Source of the DNA: Chitinophagales bacterium
GTDB lineage: Bacteria; Bacteroidota; Bacteroidia; Chitinophagales; Saprospiraceae
Reading direction: 5' to 3'
DNA length: 64,000 nucleotides
NCBI GenBank assembly: GCA_022360175.1
Contig: JAKSDI010000049.1
Coordinates: 1 to 64,000 of the forward strand
Part shown: positions 10,103-20,163 of the stretch, piece by piece
Position numbering within the stretch: position 1 is the first letter of the stretch
How the letters are laid out: each line of letters begins with the position of its first letter
Program-made: the position numbers and the translations under genes
Notes under the pieces: model-generated
Told to the model about the DNA's origin: nothing
Databases searched by the model: none
The model's input: the letters and a program-made list of their open reading frames with translations, nothing else

Positions 10103-11176
10103 ATGAAATTCAGAATAATGCCTTTTTCTCTCCTTCTTTTAAGCGCACTAGTTGTTCAGAGTTGCGTAGAAAAAGAGGCAGAAGCACCCAAGGAGGCAAG
10201 CAGGTATGTAAAGGTTGAACAAATTACCAATGGGCATTCCAATAATCAAATGGTTTTCAATGGAAAAGTAGAGGAAAGAAGCTTAACATCTCTTTCTTTT
10301 CGGGTAGGAGGTATACTTCAGAAATTACTTGTAAATGAGGGAGATTATGTGCGTAAAGGTGAGCTTATTGCCAGTGTTGACAAGCGAGATTATCAGTTGC
10401 AGGTAGATACTAGGCATGCGCAATATATGCAGGCTAAAGGGGAGTATGAGCGATACAAAGAACTCATGACAAAAAGTAAAATACCTGAAAATACTTATGA
10501 AAAAATCGAGTCAGCTTATCTCATTGCTCAATCAACTTATGAGAATGCACTTAATCAGCTAAAAGATACAGAATTAAGAGCTCCTGTATCTGGTTATGTC
10601 TATGAAAAATTTACTGAAAATCATCAGGCAATCGGCCCTGGGCAGCCTATCATTTCAATTCTCGATCGATCCAGCCTGGAAGTAGTGATCAATGTACCAG
10701 AAGATCAGGTTTTGGCTCTAAATAAAGGGGCTAAAAACTATCTATCTATCAGAAAAATTGATGTAATAGATGTGCCCGTAACTCTTTCTTATATAAGTGG
10801 AAAAGCTGGAAACGACGGCTTATATAAAGTACACTATACACTGTCCAACAAAGATAATTCAAACATTTTACCAGGCATGACCGCTTCTCTGAAAGTGGTT
10901 ACAGATAAAGCTCATGGAGTGGTGCACATTCCCAATAGCGCTGTTTTCTTGAATGATAATAAAAGCTGTGTCTGGATTTATGACGAAACAACACAGGCTG
11001 CCCAAAAAAGAGTGATCGCCATTGCAGACCTGCGCTCGGAGGGAGCTTTAGAAGTGCTTGATGGCCTACAAAAAGGCGAATACATTATTACTGCCGGTGT
11101 ACACTCCATTTCTGAAGGACAGAAAGTAAAACCCATCAAACCTATTTCATCAACGAACATCGGAGGCTTATTATAA
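10103..11176 (+). CDS. RND efflux membrane fusion protein (periplasmic adaptor), lipoprotein
   Basis: Periplasmic adaptor linking the RND pump to the outer-membrane channel. The start is placed at ATG 10103 (357 residues), because the longer frame begins with a TTG and would put 13 polar residues before the signal peptide. The signal reads MKFRIMPFSLLLLSALVVQSC, here cited only by its lipobox VVQSC, so the protein is lipid-anchored. The order is AcrA-like: lipoyl half-motif (LRVGGILQKLLVNEGDYVRKG region), helical hairpin, second lipoyl half (LRAPVSGYV), beta barrel and membrane-proximal domain. Its stop codon overlaps the next start by one base (TAATG), showing translational coupling. Confidence 0.93.
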   Translation: MKFRIMPFSLLLLSALVVQSCVEKEAEAPKEASRYVKVEQITNGHSNNQMVFNGKVEERSLTSLSFRVGGILQKLLVNEGDYVRKGELIASVDKRDYQLQVDTRHAQYMQAKGEYERYKELMTKSKIPENTYEKIESAYLIAQSTYENALNQLKDTELRAPVSGYVYEKFTENHQAIGPGQPIISILDRSSLEVVINVPEDQVLALNKGAKNYLSIRKIDVIDVPVTLSYISGKAGNDGLYKVHYTLSNKDNSNILPGMTASLKVVTDKAHGVVHIPNSAVFLNDNKSCVWIYDETTQAAQKRVIAIADLRSEGALEVLDGLQKGEYIITAGVHSISEGQKVKPIKPISSTNIGGLL

Positions 11177-14100
11177 TGCTAGAAAGAATATTAAATCAGA
11201 AAGCGCTGCTAAATACCTTATTAGTAGCCGTGGTTATTGGAGGGATTTTTGCTTACCAGAGCATTGGTAAGCTGGAAGATGCCGAAATCCCCATTAAGTC
11301 GGCAGTTGTGATGACCTTATATCCCGGAGCAACTGCACACGAAGTAGAATTGGAAGTAACTGAAGTACTGGAGAAAGCCATTCAGAAACTTGAGAACATT
11401 GATAATATTGAATCACGTTCTTTACCTGGATTTTCTCAAATCACCATCAATGTTGAACCGAGTGTCCTTACTAAGGAGATGCCCCAGTTGTGGGATCACT
11501 TAAGACGGAAAGTAGATGCTGCCAAGTCCAGTTTGCCCCAGGGGGCTTACGAGCCCATTGTAAACGATGACTTTGGGGATGTATATGGAATTTTTGTTGC
11601 CGTCACTGGTGAAGGATATACTTATAGTGAGCTGTACGACTATGTAGAATACCTTAGAAGGGAATTTTTGGAAGTAGATGGCATAAAAAGAGGAGAGCTT
11701 TTTGGTACCCAAACAGAAACCATTGAAATATCTATTTCCAAGGAAAAACTTGCAGGCCTCGATATCAATCCAATGTTGATTATACAGGCGATGAACGATC
11801 AAGGTGAGGTAGTGAACGCGGGAAGCATTGTTTCGGGTAGAGAAAGAATTCGCCTGAATGTAGGGCAAAAGTATTCAAGTATAGAAGAGATCAAAGATGT
11901 CCTTATTCAAACCCCAGGAGGGGGCAATTTCAGATTAGGAGATGTGGCAGAGGTATACCGTTCTTTTTACGAGCCCAAGAATCAGAGTTTGATGTACAAT
12001 GGAGAACGGGCAATCAGCCTGGCAATGTCGATGGAGAGCGGTGTTAATGTGATAAAAATTGGAGAAGCCTTTGATAAAAAACTAGAAGAATTAAAGCAAG
12101 ATCTCCCCCTTGGGATCGAAGTAAACAGTGTTTTCTCTCAGCCAGATCGGGTTGCCTACTCTATCAATGGTTTTATTACCAACCTGATTCAATCTGTGTT
12201 AATCGTAATAGTGGTCATTTTAATTGCAATGGGCATGCGTTCTGGTTTATTGATTGCAAGTGGCCTCTTATTTACTATTCTGGGCACTTTCATTGTAATG
12301 CTCATTATGGATATTGAGCTGCAACGTATATCTCTAGCAGCTATTATAGTAGCCATGGGGATGCTGGTTGATAATGCCATTGTAGTAGCAGAAGGGATCA
12401 TGATGGATTTGCAACGAGGATTAGATCGAAAAAAAGCATTTACCAATTCTGCCAAGCAAACCGCTCTACCTCTATTAGGAGCTACCCTGATTGCCATTTT
12501 AGCTTTCCTCCCGCTTGCAATGTCTCCTGATGCTGCGGGAGAATATTTGAGTTCTTTGTTTACAGTATTAGCCATTTCTTTATTCCTTAGTTGGGTATTT
12601 GCTATGATACAAACACCTTTCATGGCCACCTACTTCTTCCGAAAGGATACTAAGAGAATGAAAAACGGAGCCTCAAAAGACCCTTATGATACTGCTTTTT
12701 ATAGAGGTTTCCAACGCATCGTAAAGTACTCTTTATCACATAAATGGGTTTTCGTAGGCTTGAGTTTTCTGATTTTGGTAGTTGCTTTTTCTGGTTTCAA
12801 GCATGTCAATTTCATGTTTATGCCTACGCTGGATTACAATCAGTTCATCGTTGAATATAAGCTACCACAAGGAGCAGAGATCAGCGCTTTAGAAAAGGAT
12901 ATCAAAGAAATCAGCAACGAAATTGTACAATGGGAGGAAGTAGACCAGGTAACAGCTGCTATTGGTAGTACACCTGCCCGTTATTCTCTTTTAAGGCCAG
13001 TAGCTAATCCGAGTTCATCCTATGGCGAATTGATTATTGATACAGAAGATTATGAAACTTCAGTAGTTGCCGGTAAAAAAATAGTTGATTACATCAGGGA
13101 ACACTATCCACAGGCATCAAGCAGAAAAAGGGTATATGGCCCTATTTTCAGTGAATATGAAATTGAAGTTCAGTTTTCGGGCCCCGACCCTGCAGTATTA
13201 CGAAGGTTAGTAGAAGAGGCAAAAGCCATTATGCGCAATGAACCAACGGCTACAGCAGTAACTGATAACTGGAAAAATGAAATTAAGGTATTAAATCCTC
13301 AATATTCTGTTGAACTGGCTCGCCAGGCGGGAATCACTCGCAATAATTTAGCAACTAGTATTGCTGCCGGTACCAATGGGTTGACAGTGGGTGTCATGCA
13401 GGAAGGTAATAGTAGTTTACCAATACAATTTAGCCTGGACGAATCGATTAGTAATAATGTAGAGCAATTGGGCAATCTACCTGTCTGGGGTGCTTATAAT
13501 GCTTCCAGTATTCCATTGGCACAGCTTGTAGATAGTATTGCCCTTAAATGGGAAACCATTGAAGTTTTTCGCTACAATACCGAGCGTGCAATCCGGGCGC
13601 AGTGTGATCCTATGGAAGGCTATTTAACTACTGATGTAGAAGAAAAGCTGAAACCCATGATCAATGCAATCGAAATTCCCGATGGTTATAGTATGGAGTG
13701 GAAAGGCAGTGGCGAATCCAGTGCAGAGTCACAGCAAAACCTCTTTCGCTTCTTGCCTCTAGCACTAGGGTTGATGCTATTAATAGTGATTGCATTATTT
13801 AATAATATCAAGCATGCGATCATCATTTTCTCCATCTTTCCTTTTGCTTTTGTAGGGATCGTACTGGGCTTCCTGACTACAGGTGCAACGCTCACCTTTA
13901 TAGGTATTATTGGTGCTTTAGGTTTGATTGGAATGATGATAAAAAATACGATCGTCTTGCTAGATGAAATCAATCTGAACCTCAGCAAAGGTAGAACCTC
14001 ACTAAGGTCTATCATTATGGCAGCATTATCCAGGCTTCGTCCGGTAGTAATGGCTTCTGCAACTACCATTTTGGGTATGCTCCCTCTACTGTTCGATGTG

Positions 14101-14238
14101 ATGTTTCAGTCCTTAGCCATTGTTATCATCTTCGGCCTATTGGTAGGTACTATTATTACATTACTTGTAGTACCGGTTATGTACGCTGCTATCTTCCGAG
14201 TAGATATTAATGCATTGAAGAAAGCACGAAATAAATAA
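11176..14238 (+). CDS. RND-family multidrug efflux pump inner-membrane subunit (AcrB/HAE type)
   Basis: Proton-driven transporter of 1020 residues with the usual duplicated layout: TM1, large periplasmic porter loop, TM2-6, second loop and TM7-12. In TM4 the proton-relay motif reads GMLVDNAIV, with D399 present but the second Asp of AcrB (VDDAIV) replaced by N400. The TM10 lysine is present (K923 in GMMIKNTIV). The single-Asp form is common in some RND branches, so the pump is probably functional. It sits between the adaptor and the TolC-like gene and is under likely TetR control. The substrate cannot be named; it is not a CusA-type metal pump by the motifs visible. Confidence 0.95.
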   Translation: MLERILNQKALLNTLLVAVVIGGIFAYQSIGKLEDAEIPIKSAVVMTLYPGATAHEVELEVTEVLEKAIQKLENIDNIESRSLPGFSQITINVEPSVLTKEMPQLWDHLRRKVDAAKSSLPQGAYEPIVNDDFGDVYGIFVAVTGEGYTYSELYDYVEYLRREFLEVDGIKRGELFGTQTETIEISISKEKLAGLDINPMLIIQAMNDQGEVVNAGSIVSGRERIRLNVGQKYSSIEEIKDVLIQTPGGGNFRLGDVAEVYRSFYEPKNQSLMYNGERAISLAMSMESGVNVIKIGEAFDKKLEELKQDLPLGIEVNSVFSQPDRVAYSINGFITNLIQSVLIVIVVILIAMGMRSGLLIASGLLFTILGTFIVMLIMDIELQRISLAAIIVAMGMLVDNAIVVAEGIMMDLQRGLDRKKAFTNSAKQTALPLLGATLIAILAFLPLAMSPDAAGEYLSSLFTVLAISLFLSWVFAMIQTPFMATYFFRKDTKRMKNGASKDPYDTAFYRGFQRIVKYSLSHKWVFVGLSFLILVVAFSGFKHVNFMFMPTLDYNQFIVEYKLPQGAEISALEKDIKEISNEIVQWEEVDQVTAAIGSTPARYSLLRPVANPSSSYGELIIDTEDYETSVVAGKKIVDYIREHYPQASSRKRVYGPIFSEYEIEVQFSGPDPAVLRRLVEEAKAIMRNEPTATAVTDNWKNEIKVLNPQYSVELARQAGITRNNLATSIAAGTNGLTVGVMQEGNSSLPIQFSLDESISNNVEQLGNLPVWGAYNASSIPLAQLVDSIALKWETIEVFRYNTERAIRAQCDPMEGYLTTDVEEKLKPMINAIEIPDGYSMEWKGSGESSAESQQNLFRFLPLALGLMLLIVIALFNNIKHAIIIFSIFPFAFVGIVLGFLTTGATLTFIGIIGALGLIGMMIKNTIVLLDEINLNLSKGRTSLRSIIMAALSRLRPVVMASATTILGMLPLLFDVMFQSLAIVIIFGLLVGTIITLLVVPVMYAAIFRVDINALKKARNK

Positions 14239-14245
14239 ATCATCC

Positions 14246-14306
14246 ATTTTTTCAGTCCATAGTCCATGGTGATTTTAAAAATCACCATGGAATGATGGAC
14301 TGAAAA
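14246..14306. terminator. Long near-perfect hairpin between the pump and TolC-like genes
   Basis: An about 61-base inverted repeat is centred on GTGATTTTAAAAATCAC. The outer arms TTTTTCAGTCCAT and ATGGACTGAAAAA and the inner arms CCATGGTGATTTT and AAAATCACCATGG pair, with small internal mismatches. It lies inside the operon, just before the TolC-like start, so it may lower downstream expression, stabilise the upstream mRNA or reset transcription. Confidence 0.7.
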
Positions 14307-14321
14307 ATGCAAAAAAATAAA

Positions 14322-15695
14322 ATGAAGAAGTCAATTATATTATTACTGCTATTCAGCTCCCTGAGTGTAAGCATACAAGCCCAGCAAACGATGACACTGG
14401 AAGCATGCCGACAGATGGCAGTCGAAAATAATCAGGAGTTAAAAAAAGCCCAATTTCAAAAGCAAGAAGCACTAACGTATACAGAAGTAGCCAAAACTGC
14501 TTATCTACCTAGCTTTAGTGCCAATGTAAGTTCCATCCTTCGCCCCAGTTCTCTGGATGCTAATGTACCCGGAGGTTTTTTGCCCACTGCCGAAAGTGCC
14601 GAAGCTGCACAGAATGGTGAATTCAACGGGCTCAGTGATGTCTGGTCTCCTGGGCTATCTCTAGATTTGGATAATCTCTTTTTATTCATGGCAGATGTCT
14701 CTATTGCCCAGCCGATCTATACAGGAGGCAAAATAAAATATTCAGAGAAGCAAGCAGAAGCTGGCGTAGAGATGGCTAGCAATGCCTATGCCTTAACTTA
14801 TTCTGACATCATAGAGCAAATAGATCAGGCTTATTGGAATATGGTAAAGATTACCTCCAATGTGGATTTAGCGAATCAATACATTCTCATGCTTACAGAG
14901 TTGGAAGATCAGCTGACAGAAATGCAAAACCTTGGCTTAATAGCAGCCAGTGAAGTTTTGAAAGTAAGCGTACAAAAGAATGAAGCCGAACTGAATTTAC
15001 TAAGGGCTGAAAATGGTTTGAAGCTTTCAAAAATGTACCTAAATCGATTGATTGGGCAAGACCTTGATATTGATATTCAGGCAGTAGATTCGTTGGAAAC
15101 AAGCGTTCAGGTTCGAGACTTTTCAAATGGAGTACAAGCGGCTTTGAGCCAAAGAAAAGAGCTACAGTTACTGGAGACCCGATTAAAAATATCTGAATAT
15201 GAAAAAATGATTGAACAGGCAGATTATCTACCACAAGCAGGTATCAGCCTGGGCTACTCAGCTACCCATATCAGAAATCTTACTGACACCCCCAATTTCA
15301 GTCCGATGGTTTCTGCTCAGGTGAGTGTCCCTATTTTCCAGTGGGGGCAAGCCAAATACAAGGCTCAAGCTGCTGACTTAAGAACGAAACAGCTAGCCAT
15401 TGAGCTAGACAATACTCAAGAGTTGATCAATCTTGAGGTACAAAATGTACGGATACAGATGGAAGAAGCCTACGAAGCCATTGTACTAGCTCGAAAAAAC
15501 ATTTTACAAGCAGAAGAAAATCTAGAGGAAACCCAGGCAAGTTTCGAAGTAGGGCTAAATACGACTAGCGAACTCCTTCAGGCCAAAGCGGACTGGCAAA
15601 GTGCAAATACTCGATTGATCAATGCATTGGCACAATACAAAATATTGGATACTAGCTGGGAAAGAGTAACTGGCAAACTGAGCAATTCTCTATAA
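14322..15695 (+). CDS. TolC-family outer-membrane efflux channel
   Basis: Outer-membrane component of the tripartite pump. The ATG at 14322 is preferred over 14307, because it yields a compact signal peptide (MKKSIILLLLFSS..., cleavage near SIQA-QQ) and the earlier ATG abuts the hairpin. The mature protein has the two OEP repeats: long helices with heptad-like spacing (e.g. DQAYWNMVKITSN and QMEEAYEAIVLARKN) and beta-strand turns (DVSIAQPIYTGGK, QVSVPIFQWGQAKY). The 457-residue length is usual. It is followed after 10 bases by the GAF-like gene. Confidence 0.94.
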   Translation: MKKSIILLLLFSSLSVSIQAQQTMTLEACRQMAVENNQELKKAQFQKQEALTYTEVAKTAYLPSFSANVSSILRPSSLDANVPGGFLPTAESAEAAQNGEFNGLSDVWSPGLSLDLDNLFLFMADVSIAQPIYTGGKIKYSEKQAEAGVEMASNAYALTYSDIIEQIDQAYWNMVKITSNVDLANQYILMLTELEDQLTEMQNLGLIAASEVLKVSVQKNEAELNLLRAENGLKLSKMYLNRLIGQDLDIDIQAVDSLETSVQVRDFSNGVQAALSQRKELQLLETRLKISEYEKMIEQADYLPQAGISLGYSATHIRNLTDTPNFSPMVSAQVSVPIFQWGQAKYKAQAADLRTKQLAIELDNTQELINLEVQNVRIQMEEAYEAIVLARKNILQAEENLEETQASFEVGLNTTSELLQAKADWQSANTRLINALAQYKILDTSWERVTGKLSNSL

Positions 15696-15705
15696 AAGAA
15701 AGAGT

Positions 15706-18063
15706 ATGAACAATAATAATTTTTCAGTTTACTATTCGGCTAAAGAATATATACAGGAGGTGGTTGATAACCAGCCATTTCCATACAAAACCAGCCTGGA
15801 TTTCACGCCTTTGTTGAATAAACTAAAGGAGGATGAGCCTAACATGCTATATAACAAAAGTGCACTGGAAGAACTTAGTGTAAAATTAAATGCTGGGAAA
15901 TCTGCCTTTGAAAAGGATCAAGAACTGCTTCTTTACAAAGATTGCTTTGATCGTTTCTTTGCCTCCCTTTTTCCACTTTTATTCCAACCAGATTTGATTG
16001 GATGGGTCAGTGCTCCTTTCCACAGTACTTTTATCTATGCAACCCCTACCTTTCGTAACCTCCTGAGTAATACGGCATTTGAACTAGAAGGCAATACACT
16101 CCCTTTGGAAGATATTCAGAAGAAACAGGTCATGTATGCTGCTCACCTGATTCTTAACCGACATTATAAAACCCAGATTGAACTGGAATTGGGCGATACA
16201 TTGACCGTTAGAAATAAGAAAAGCTTGCTGGAAGAACATTATCAATTGAAATCCAACCAACAGTTTATTGAGGTTATTCCTACCAAGCCCCTCAAAGAGA
16301 TTAGCCAAAGGCAAGTACATGAGTTACTTAATAATCAGCAGGATATAGATGTAGACAAATGGCTGGAGTTGTTTCCTCCCGAAAATTTTGAATTTAAAGG
16401 CTTAAGTATAAACATTCTAAAAAATATAACAGACGAAACCATTATTGCTTCTTTTAAAGACCTGGTAGCCAATCATCAGAAACTTTCTGCATCCAACCCA
16501 ATATTGCTTTTCGAGCCATCGTTCCGGTCTTTTTTAAAAATTCCAGATTTGAGTATTGGTATCATAAAATGCCCTCAAGCTGATTTTTTAAAAATTCCAG
16601 CCCAATTTTCTCTAATGAAAAGAGAAACTCCCAGTGAAGACAGTTTTCCCAATGGTTCGCTTTACCAGCAGGTGATAAAAACAGGCCAAACACTCATCGT
16701 CAACGAACTTAGCCAGCTTTCTGCTCCTACTCCAATAGAGCAATTATTACAACAAAAGGGATATGCAAGTTTGATGCTTATTCCTCTTCAAGGCATGAAT
16801 AAACAGATTGTCAGTATCCTTGAGTTAGCTACTCCTAATGCTTTTAGTTTCAACACGTTTCACTTAATGAAACTTAAAAGGTTACAGGCTCTGTTCAACA
16901 TTTCGATGAGCCGTACTCAGGAATGGGCCAATAATGAAATTAATCTACTCATTCAAGAGCAGTTTACCTCTGTACATTCTAGTGTTCAGTGGAGATTTAG
17001 AGAAGCAGCTGCCAAAATAATGGAGCAGCGAATGAATGGCACAAAAGTATATGAACGAGAAGATATCGTTTTCAAAAATGTTTTTCCCATCTATGGCCAA
17101 ACAGATATTGTAGGGTCTTCTACCTTACGCAATCAGCATATCCAGGATGATATTCTGGAAAGCCTGCAATTACTCATTGATATACTTGATTTCTGCTTTC
17201 AGGAAACCCATTTCTTTCTCTTAAGGATCTACATCCGGAAAGCAGAACAGTACGTAAAAAAATTGCAACAACACTTTACTTCCAGTGATGAAGTAGAAAT
17301 TCTGGTTTTCCTAAGTGAGGAAGCACATCCTCTGCTAAACCAGTTGATGCAGCGGTATAAGAAACAATTGGGAGAATCAATAGGTACTTATTTTGAGTTT
17401 ATCGACTGTGAAACGGGTATGGTTTACAAAAAAAGAAAGGCCTATGAACAAAGTGTTGAGATATTAAACCAAACGATAGCACACTATTTAGAAGAAGAGG
17501 ATGCAAAAATGCAGAGCCTTTTGCCTCATTATTTTGAACATTTCAAAACAGATGGCATAGAGTATAATATATACTTAGGAGAATCGATTGCACCCAACAA
17601 ACAATTTTCATTACACAGCCTAAAGAACTTCCGCTTGTGGCAATTGGTACATATGTGTGAAATAACTCAATTAGTTGCTCGTACTCAAAAAAATCTGCCC
17701 GTCGAGTTAAATACGGCACAGTTAATTTTTGTGTATGGTTCCACTTTGAATATCAGTTTCCGAATGGATGAAAAGAAATTTGATGTTGATGGAGCATACA
17801 ATGTGCGCTATGAAATCATTAAGAAGCGGATTGATAAAGCAACCATAAAAGGAACCAATGAACGCCTAACACAAAGTGGAAAAATAGCTATTGTCTATCT
17901 TCAGGATAAAGACAGAATGGAATATTTAGAATACTTACGTTTCCTTCAACAGGAAAACTATATAACTGGTCAGATAGAAGAATTAATCCTCGAAAATTTG
18001 CCAGGAGCAGAAGGGCTCAATGCCTTACAGGTGGAAGTCGTCAAGGATAGGAAGGAAGATTGA
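15706..18063 (+). CDS. Large cytosolic GAF-like protein at the end of the efflux operon
   Basis: The 785-residue protein has no signal peptide or membrane segment. Around residues 315-400 the sequence resembles a GAF sensor domain (SLYQQVIKTGQTLIV, then GYASLMLIPLQG). The remainder is helical and contains no kinase, cyclase or DNA-binding motif that I can see. It starts 10 bases after the TolC-like stop, so it is almost certainly cotranscribed with the pump. A role as ligand sensor or regulator for the pump is an inference. Proteins of similar layout are annotated as GAF-domain proteins in other Bacteroidota, without a known function. Confidence 0.75.
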   Translation: MNNNNFSVYYSAKEYIQEVVDNQPFPYKTSLDFTPLLNKLKEDEPNMLYNKSALEELSVKLNAGKSAFEKDQELLLYKDCFDRFFASLFPLLFQPDLIGWVSAPFHSTFIYATPTFRNLLSNTAFELEGNTLPLEDIQKKQVMYAAHLILNRHYKTQIELELGDTLTVRNKKSLLEEHYQLKSNQQFIEVIPTKPLKEISQRQVHELLNNQQDIDVDKWLELFPPENFEFKGLSINILKNITDETIIASFKDLVANHQKLSASNPILLFEPSFRSFLKIPDLSIGIIKCPQADFLKIPAQFSLMKRETPSEDSFPNGSLYQQVIKTGQTLIVNELSQLSAPTPIEQLLQQKGYASLMLIPLQGMNKQIVSILELATPNAFSFNTFHLMKLKRLQALFNISMSRTQEWANNEINLLIQEQFTSVHSSVQWRFREAAAKIMEQRMNGTKVYEREDIVFKNVFPIYGQTDIVGSSTLRNQHIQDDILESLQLLIDILDFCFQETHFFLLRIYIRKAEQYVKKLQQHFTSSDEVEILVFLSEEAHPLLNQLMQRYKKQLGESIGTYFEFIDCETGMVYKKRKAYEQSVEILNQTIAHYLEEEDAKMQSLLPHYFEHFKTDGIEYNIYLGESIAPNKQFSLHSLKNFRLWQLVHMCEITQLVARTQKNLPVELNTAQLIFVYGSTLNISFRMDEKKFDVDGAYNVRYEIIKKRIDKATIKGTNERLTQSGKIAIVYLQDKDRMEYLEYLRFLQQENYITGQIEELILENLPGAEGLNALQVEVVKDRKED

Positions 18064-18231
18064 GCGCCTAATATCTTATGTAGAATAGAAGGGTAATTAA
18101 AATAACAATTGTCAAAATAGCAGAGCCAGGCACTAAATCCAGCACTAAATCGTTTAGCCCTCGGGTAATAGAGTAAATTTTCTCTTTACCTCTTATTCAC
18201 GTTAAACAAGTTGATAGGAAATTTACACAAG

Positions 18232-18756
18232 ATGAAAAAGTTAATTTTGTTTGCGCTACTCGCGGGAATAATGAGTAGTTGTGCAGAGGATACTGGAAAA
18301 ACGCAGGCAGCTCTGCAAAATATCTATTCTGCCATTAGTGATGGGAATCTGAATGAAGCTAATGCAAAACTAGCTAGTACCAATCAGTTAAATGAGTCCC
18401 CTTTGGTAAGTGATGGTTATACTAAAGAACTATACGGCCAGGTCCATGTAATGGAAACTTACCCTATAGGAACAGAGGATGAATTGATCATTTACAAGCT
18501 GGAAAAACACGAACGCAACCGCATGATGCAGCGCAAGCTGGATTCAGATGAGTTCAAAAAGAAAAAAGCAGCTGGCCAGATAAAATCTATTGATGAAGAA
18601 AATGGCATTATCGTTTATTCCGAGCGTAAATATGCTTTTAAAGTCATGGAAGAAGGTAATGCAAAATATGTAATACGCCCTACTTCTAAAGATATGAATA
18701 CTCACTTTTCCAAAAACAAGGATAAAGTGCAAGCATTGGTACGTAAACACTTTTAA
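18232..18756 (+). CDS. Small hypothetical lipoprotein
   Basis: The start is at ATG 18232 (174 residues), because the longer frame begins with TTG. It has a lipoprotein signal with cysteine at C16 (GIMSSC). The mature part begins with a helical segment (TQAALQNIYSAISDGNLNEANAKL) described here only as Ala/Asn-rich, followed by a basic region (KKKKAAGQ) and a C-terminal strand-rich part. No known domain was recognised. It lies 168 bases after the GAF-like gene and may be transcribed separately. Confidence 0.7.
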   Translation: MKKLILFALLAGIMSSCAEDTGKTQAALQNIYSAISDGNLNEANAKLASTNQLNESPLVSDGYTKELYGQVHVMETYPIGTEDELIIYKLEKHERNRMMQRKLDSDEFKKKKAAGQIKSIDEENGIIVYSERKYAFKVMEEGNAKYVIRPTSKDMNTHFSKNKDKVQALVRKHF

Positions 18757-18775
18757 AGTTTAGAAGGATTAAATA

Positions 18776-18817
18776 GGTTTAGGGTAGTTTATAATAAACA
18801 CTAAACTGTCCTAAACC
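18776..18817. terminator. Intergenic hairpin with word GGTTTAGGGTAGTTT
   Basis: GGTTTAGGGTAGTTT (18776-18790) faces AAACTGTCCTAAACC (18803-18817); 13 of 15 positions pair. The same word forms the hairpin at 20110-20163 on the other side of the phosphatase gene. A terminator role is possible, but there is no T tract. Confidence 0.55.
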
Positions 18818-18977
18818 ACCTCCCCCCTTAGACCTTTCTCCCATACCTTTTATACCTCAAACCTAAGACTCAACACCATATACCTCTCTCTCCTCTGTTA
18901 ATCCATCTTTAAGTTTCTCGCTAATGTTGTGCATTGCTTTCCCTTTGTCTATTTTAGCCGAAAAATCAATAATTACC

Positions 18978-20081
18978 ATGAGAATACGAATTTTATTGCC
19001 AGCGCTCATACTTCTAATGACCGTTTCTGGTTGCATGGATAAATACCAACGTTTAGCTTATAATGGAAAAGCTAAAAACATCATTTTATTGATAGGTGAT
19101 GGAATGGGTTTAGCCCAGGCTTCTTCTATCTTTTATTTTCAAGAAGAGACTCCCAGTTTTGTACGTTTCCAACATATAGGCCTTCATCAAAATACTCCGA
19201 CTGATGCACAGATCACAGATTCGGCTGCAGGAGCCACTGCATTCTCTGCTGGTGTTAAGTCATATAATGGCGCTATCGGTGTGGATAGTGATACAATACC
19301 TCAACCAACTATATTGGAAATGGCAGCAGAAGCAGGTTGGAGTACTGGAGTAATTGCTACCTCTTCAATTACTCACGCTACCCCAGCTTCATTTTATGCA
19401 CATGTTAAGTCTCGCAGACTTGCAGATGATATTGCGTTGGGGATGTTAGAAGCTCCGGTTGATTTCTTTGCCGGTGGCGGGCTGGATTATTTTGCAAAAA
19501 GAGAAGATGGTAGAAATTTGATTAAAGAATTGGAAGATAAAGGTTTTGTCATTAGTACAGATGCTATGAATAAGCCTGCCAATATGAGCCTAAACAATAA
19601 TTATGGATTTCTTCTAGCAGATGATGGCATGCCTGAAATGACAAAAGGCAGAGGAGATTTCCTTCCTGATGCTACCCAAATAGCTATAGACTTTCTAAGT
19701 CAGGATAAGGATGGTTTTTTCCTTATGGTAGAAGGCTCTCAAATAGATTGGGGTGGACATGCTAATGATAGTGAATATGTGATTGAAGAAGTAAAAGATT
19801 TTGATAAAGTGATCAATGCAGCCCTTGATTTTGCAGAAAAAGATGGCAACACACTAGTCATTGTTACTGCCGATCATGAAACTGGTGGTTTTTCCCTATC
19901 GGCAGCTGAGGTGCGCAAACAACGTGATTACAAATATATTAAGCCTACGTTCTCCACTGGTGGACACTCTGCAGCACTGATCCCAGTATATGCTTATGGC
20001 CCAGGGGCCGCCAACTTCCAGGGAATTTACCAAAACAATGACATTTTCAAGAAAATGTTGGAAGCAGCAAGAATGAAATAA
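18978..20081 (+). CDS. Alkaline phosphatase, PhoA family, lipoprotein
   Basis: Periplasmic or surface metal-dependent phosphomonoesterase. The start is placed at ATG 18978 (367 residues), which gives a clean lipoprotein signal (LLMTVSGC, C19); the longer frame adds an unlikely leader. Metal and catalytic motifs are intact: IGDGMG (D41), the nucleophile serine in ITDSAAGATA (S82) and ADHETGG near residue 298. The H of GGHSAAL near the C terminus completes the zinc site. The gene is flanked on both sides by hairpins of the same word family. No Pho box was identified. Confidence 0.94.
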   Translation: MRIRILLPALILLMTVSGCMDKYQRLAYNGKAKNIILLIGDGMGLAQASSIFYFQEETPSFVRFQHIGLHQNTPTDAQITDSAAGATAFSAGVKSYNGAIGVDSDTIPQPTILEMAAEAGWSTGVIATSSITHATPASFYAHVKSRRLADDIALGMLEAPVDFFAGGGLDYFAKREDGRNLIKELEDKGFVISTDAMNKPANMSLNNNYGFLLADDGMPEMTKGRGDFLPDATQIAIDFLSQDKDGFFLMVEGSQIDWGGHANDSEYVIEEVKDFDKVINAALDFAEKDGNTLVIVTADHETGGFSLSAAEVRKQRDYKYIKPTFSTGGHSAALIPVYAYGPGAANFQGIYQNNDIFKKMLEAARMK

Positions 20082-20109
20082 AACGAAAAAGTTTAGAAGG
20101 GGCTATTGG

Positions 20110-20163
20110 GGTTTAGGGTAGTTTAGAAAGTATCAATTAAACTATTCTAAACTACCCCAAACC
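20110..20163. terminator. Second GGTTTAGGGTAGTTTA hairpin, after the phosphatase gene
   Basis: GGTTTAGGGTAGTTTAGAA (20110-20128) pairs with TTCTAAACTACCCCAAACC (20145-20163) at 18 of 19 positions around a 16-base loop. Flanking GTTTAGAAGG and CTTTTCTAAA extend the theme. Beyond it (20208-20300) are repeats of ATCACC/CACATCACCC words. It lies between convergent genes. Confidence 0.65.
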
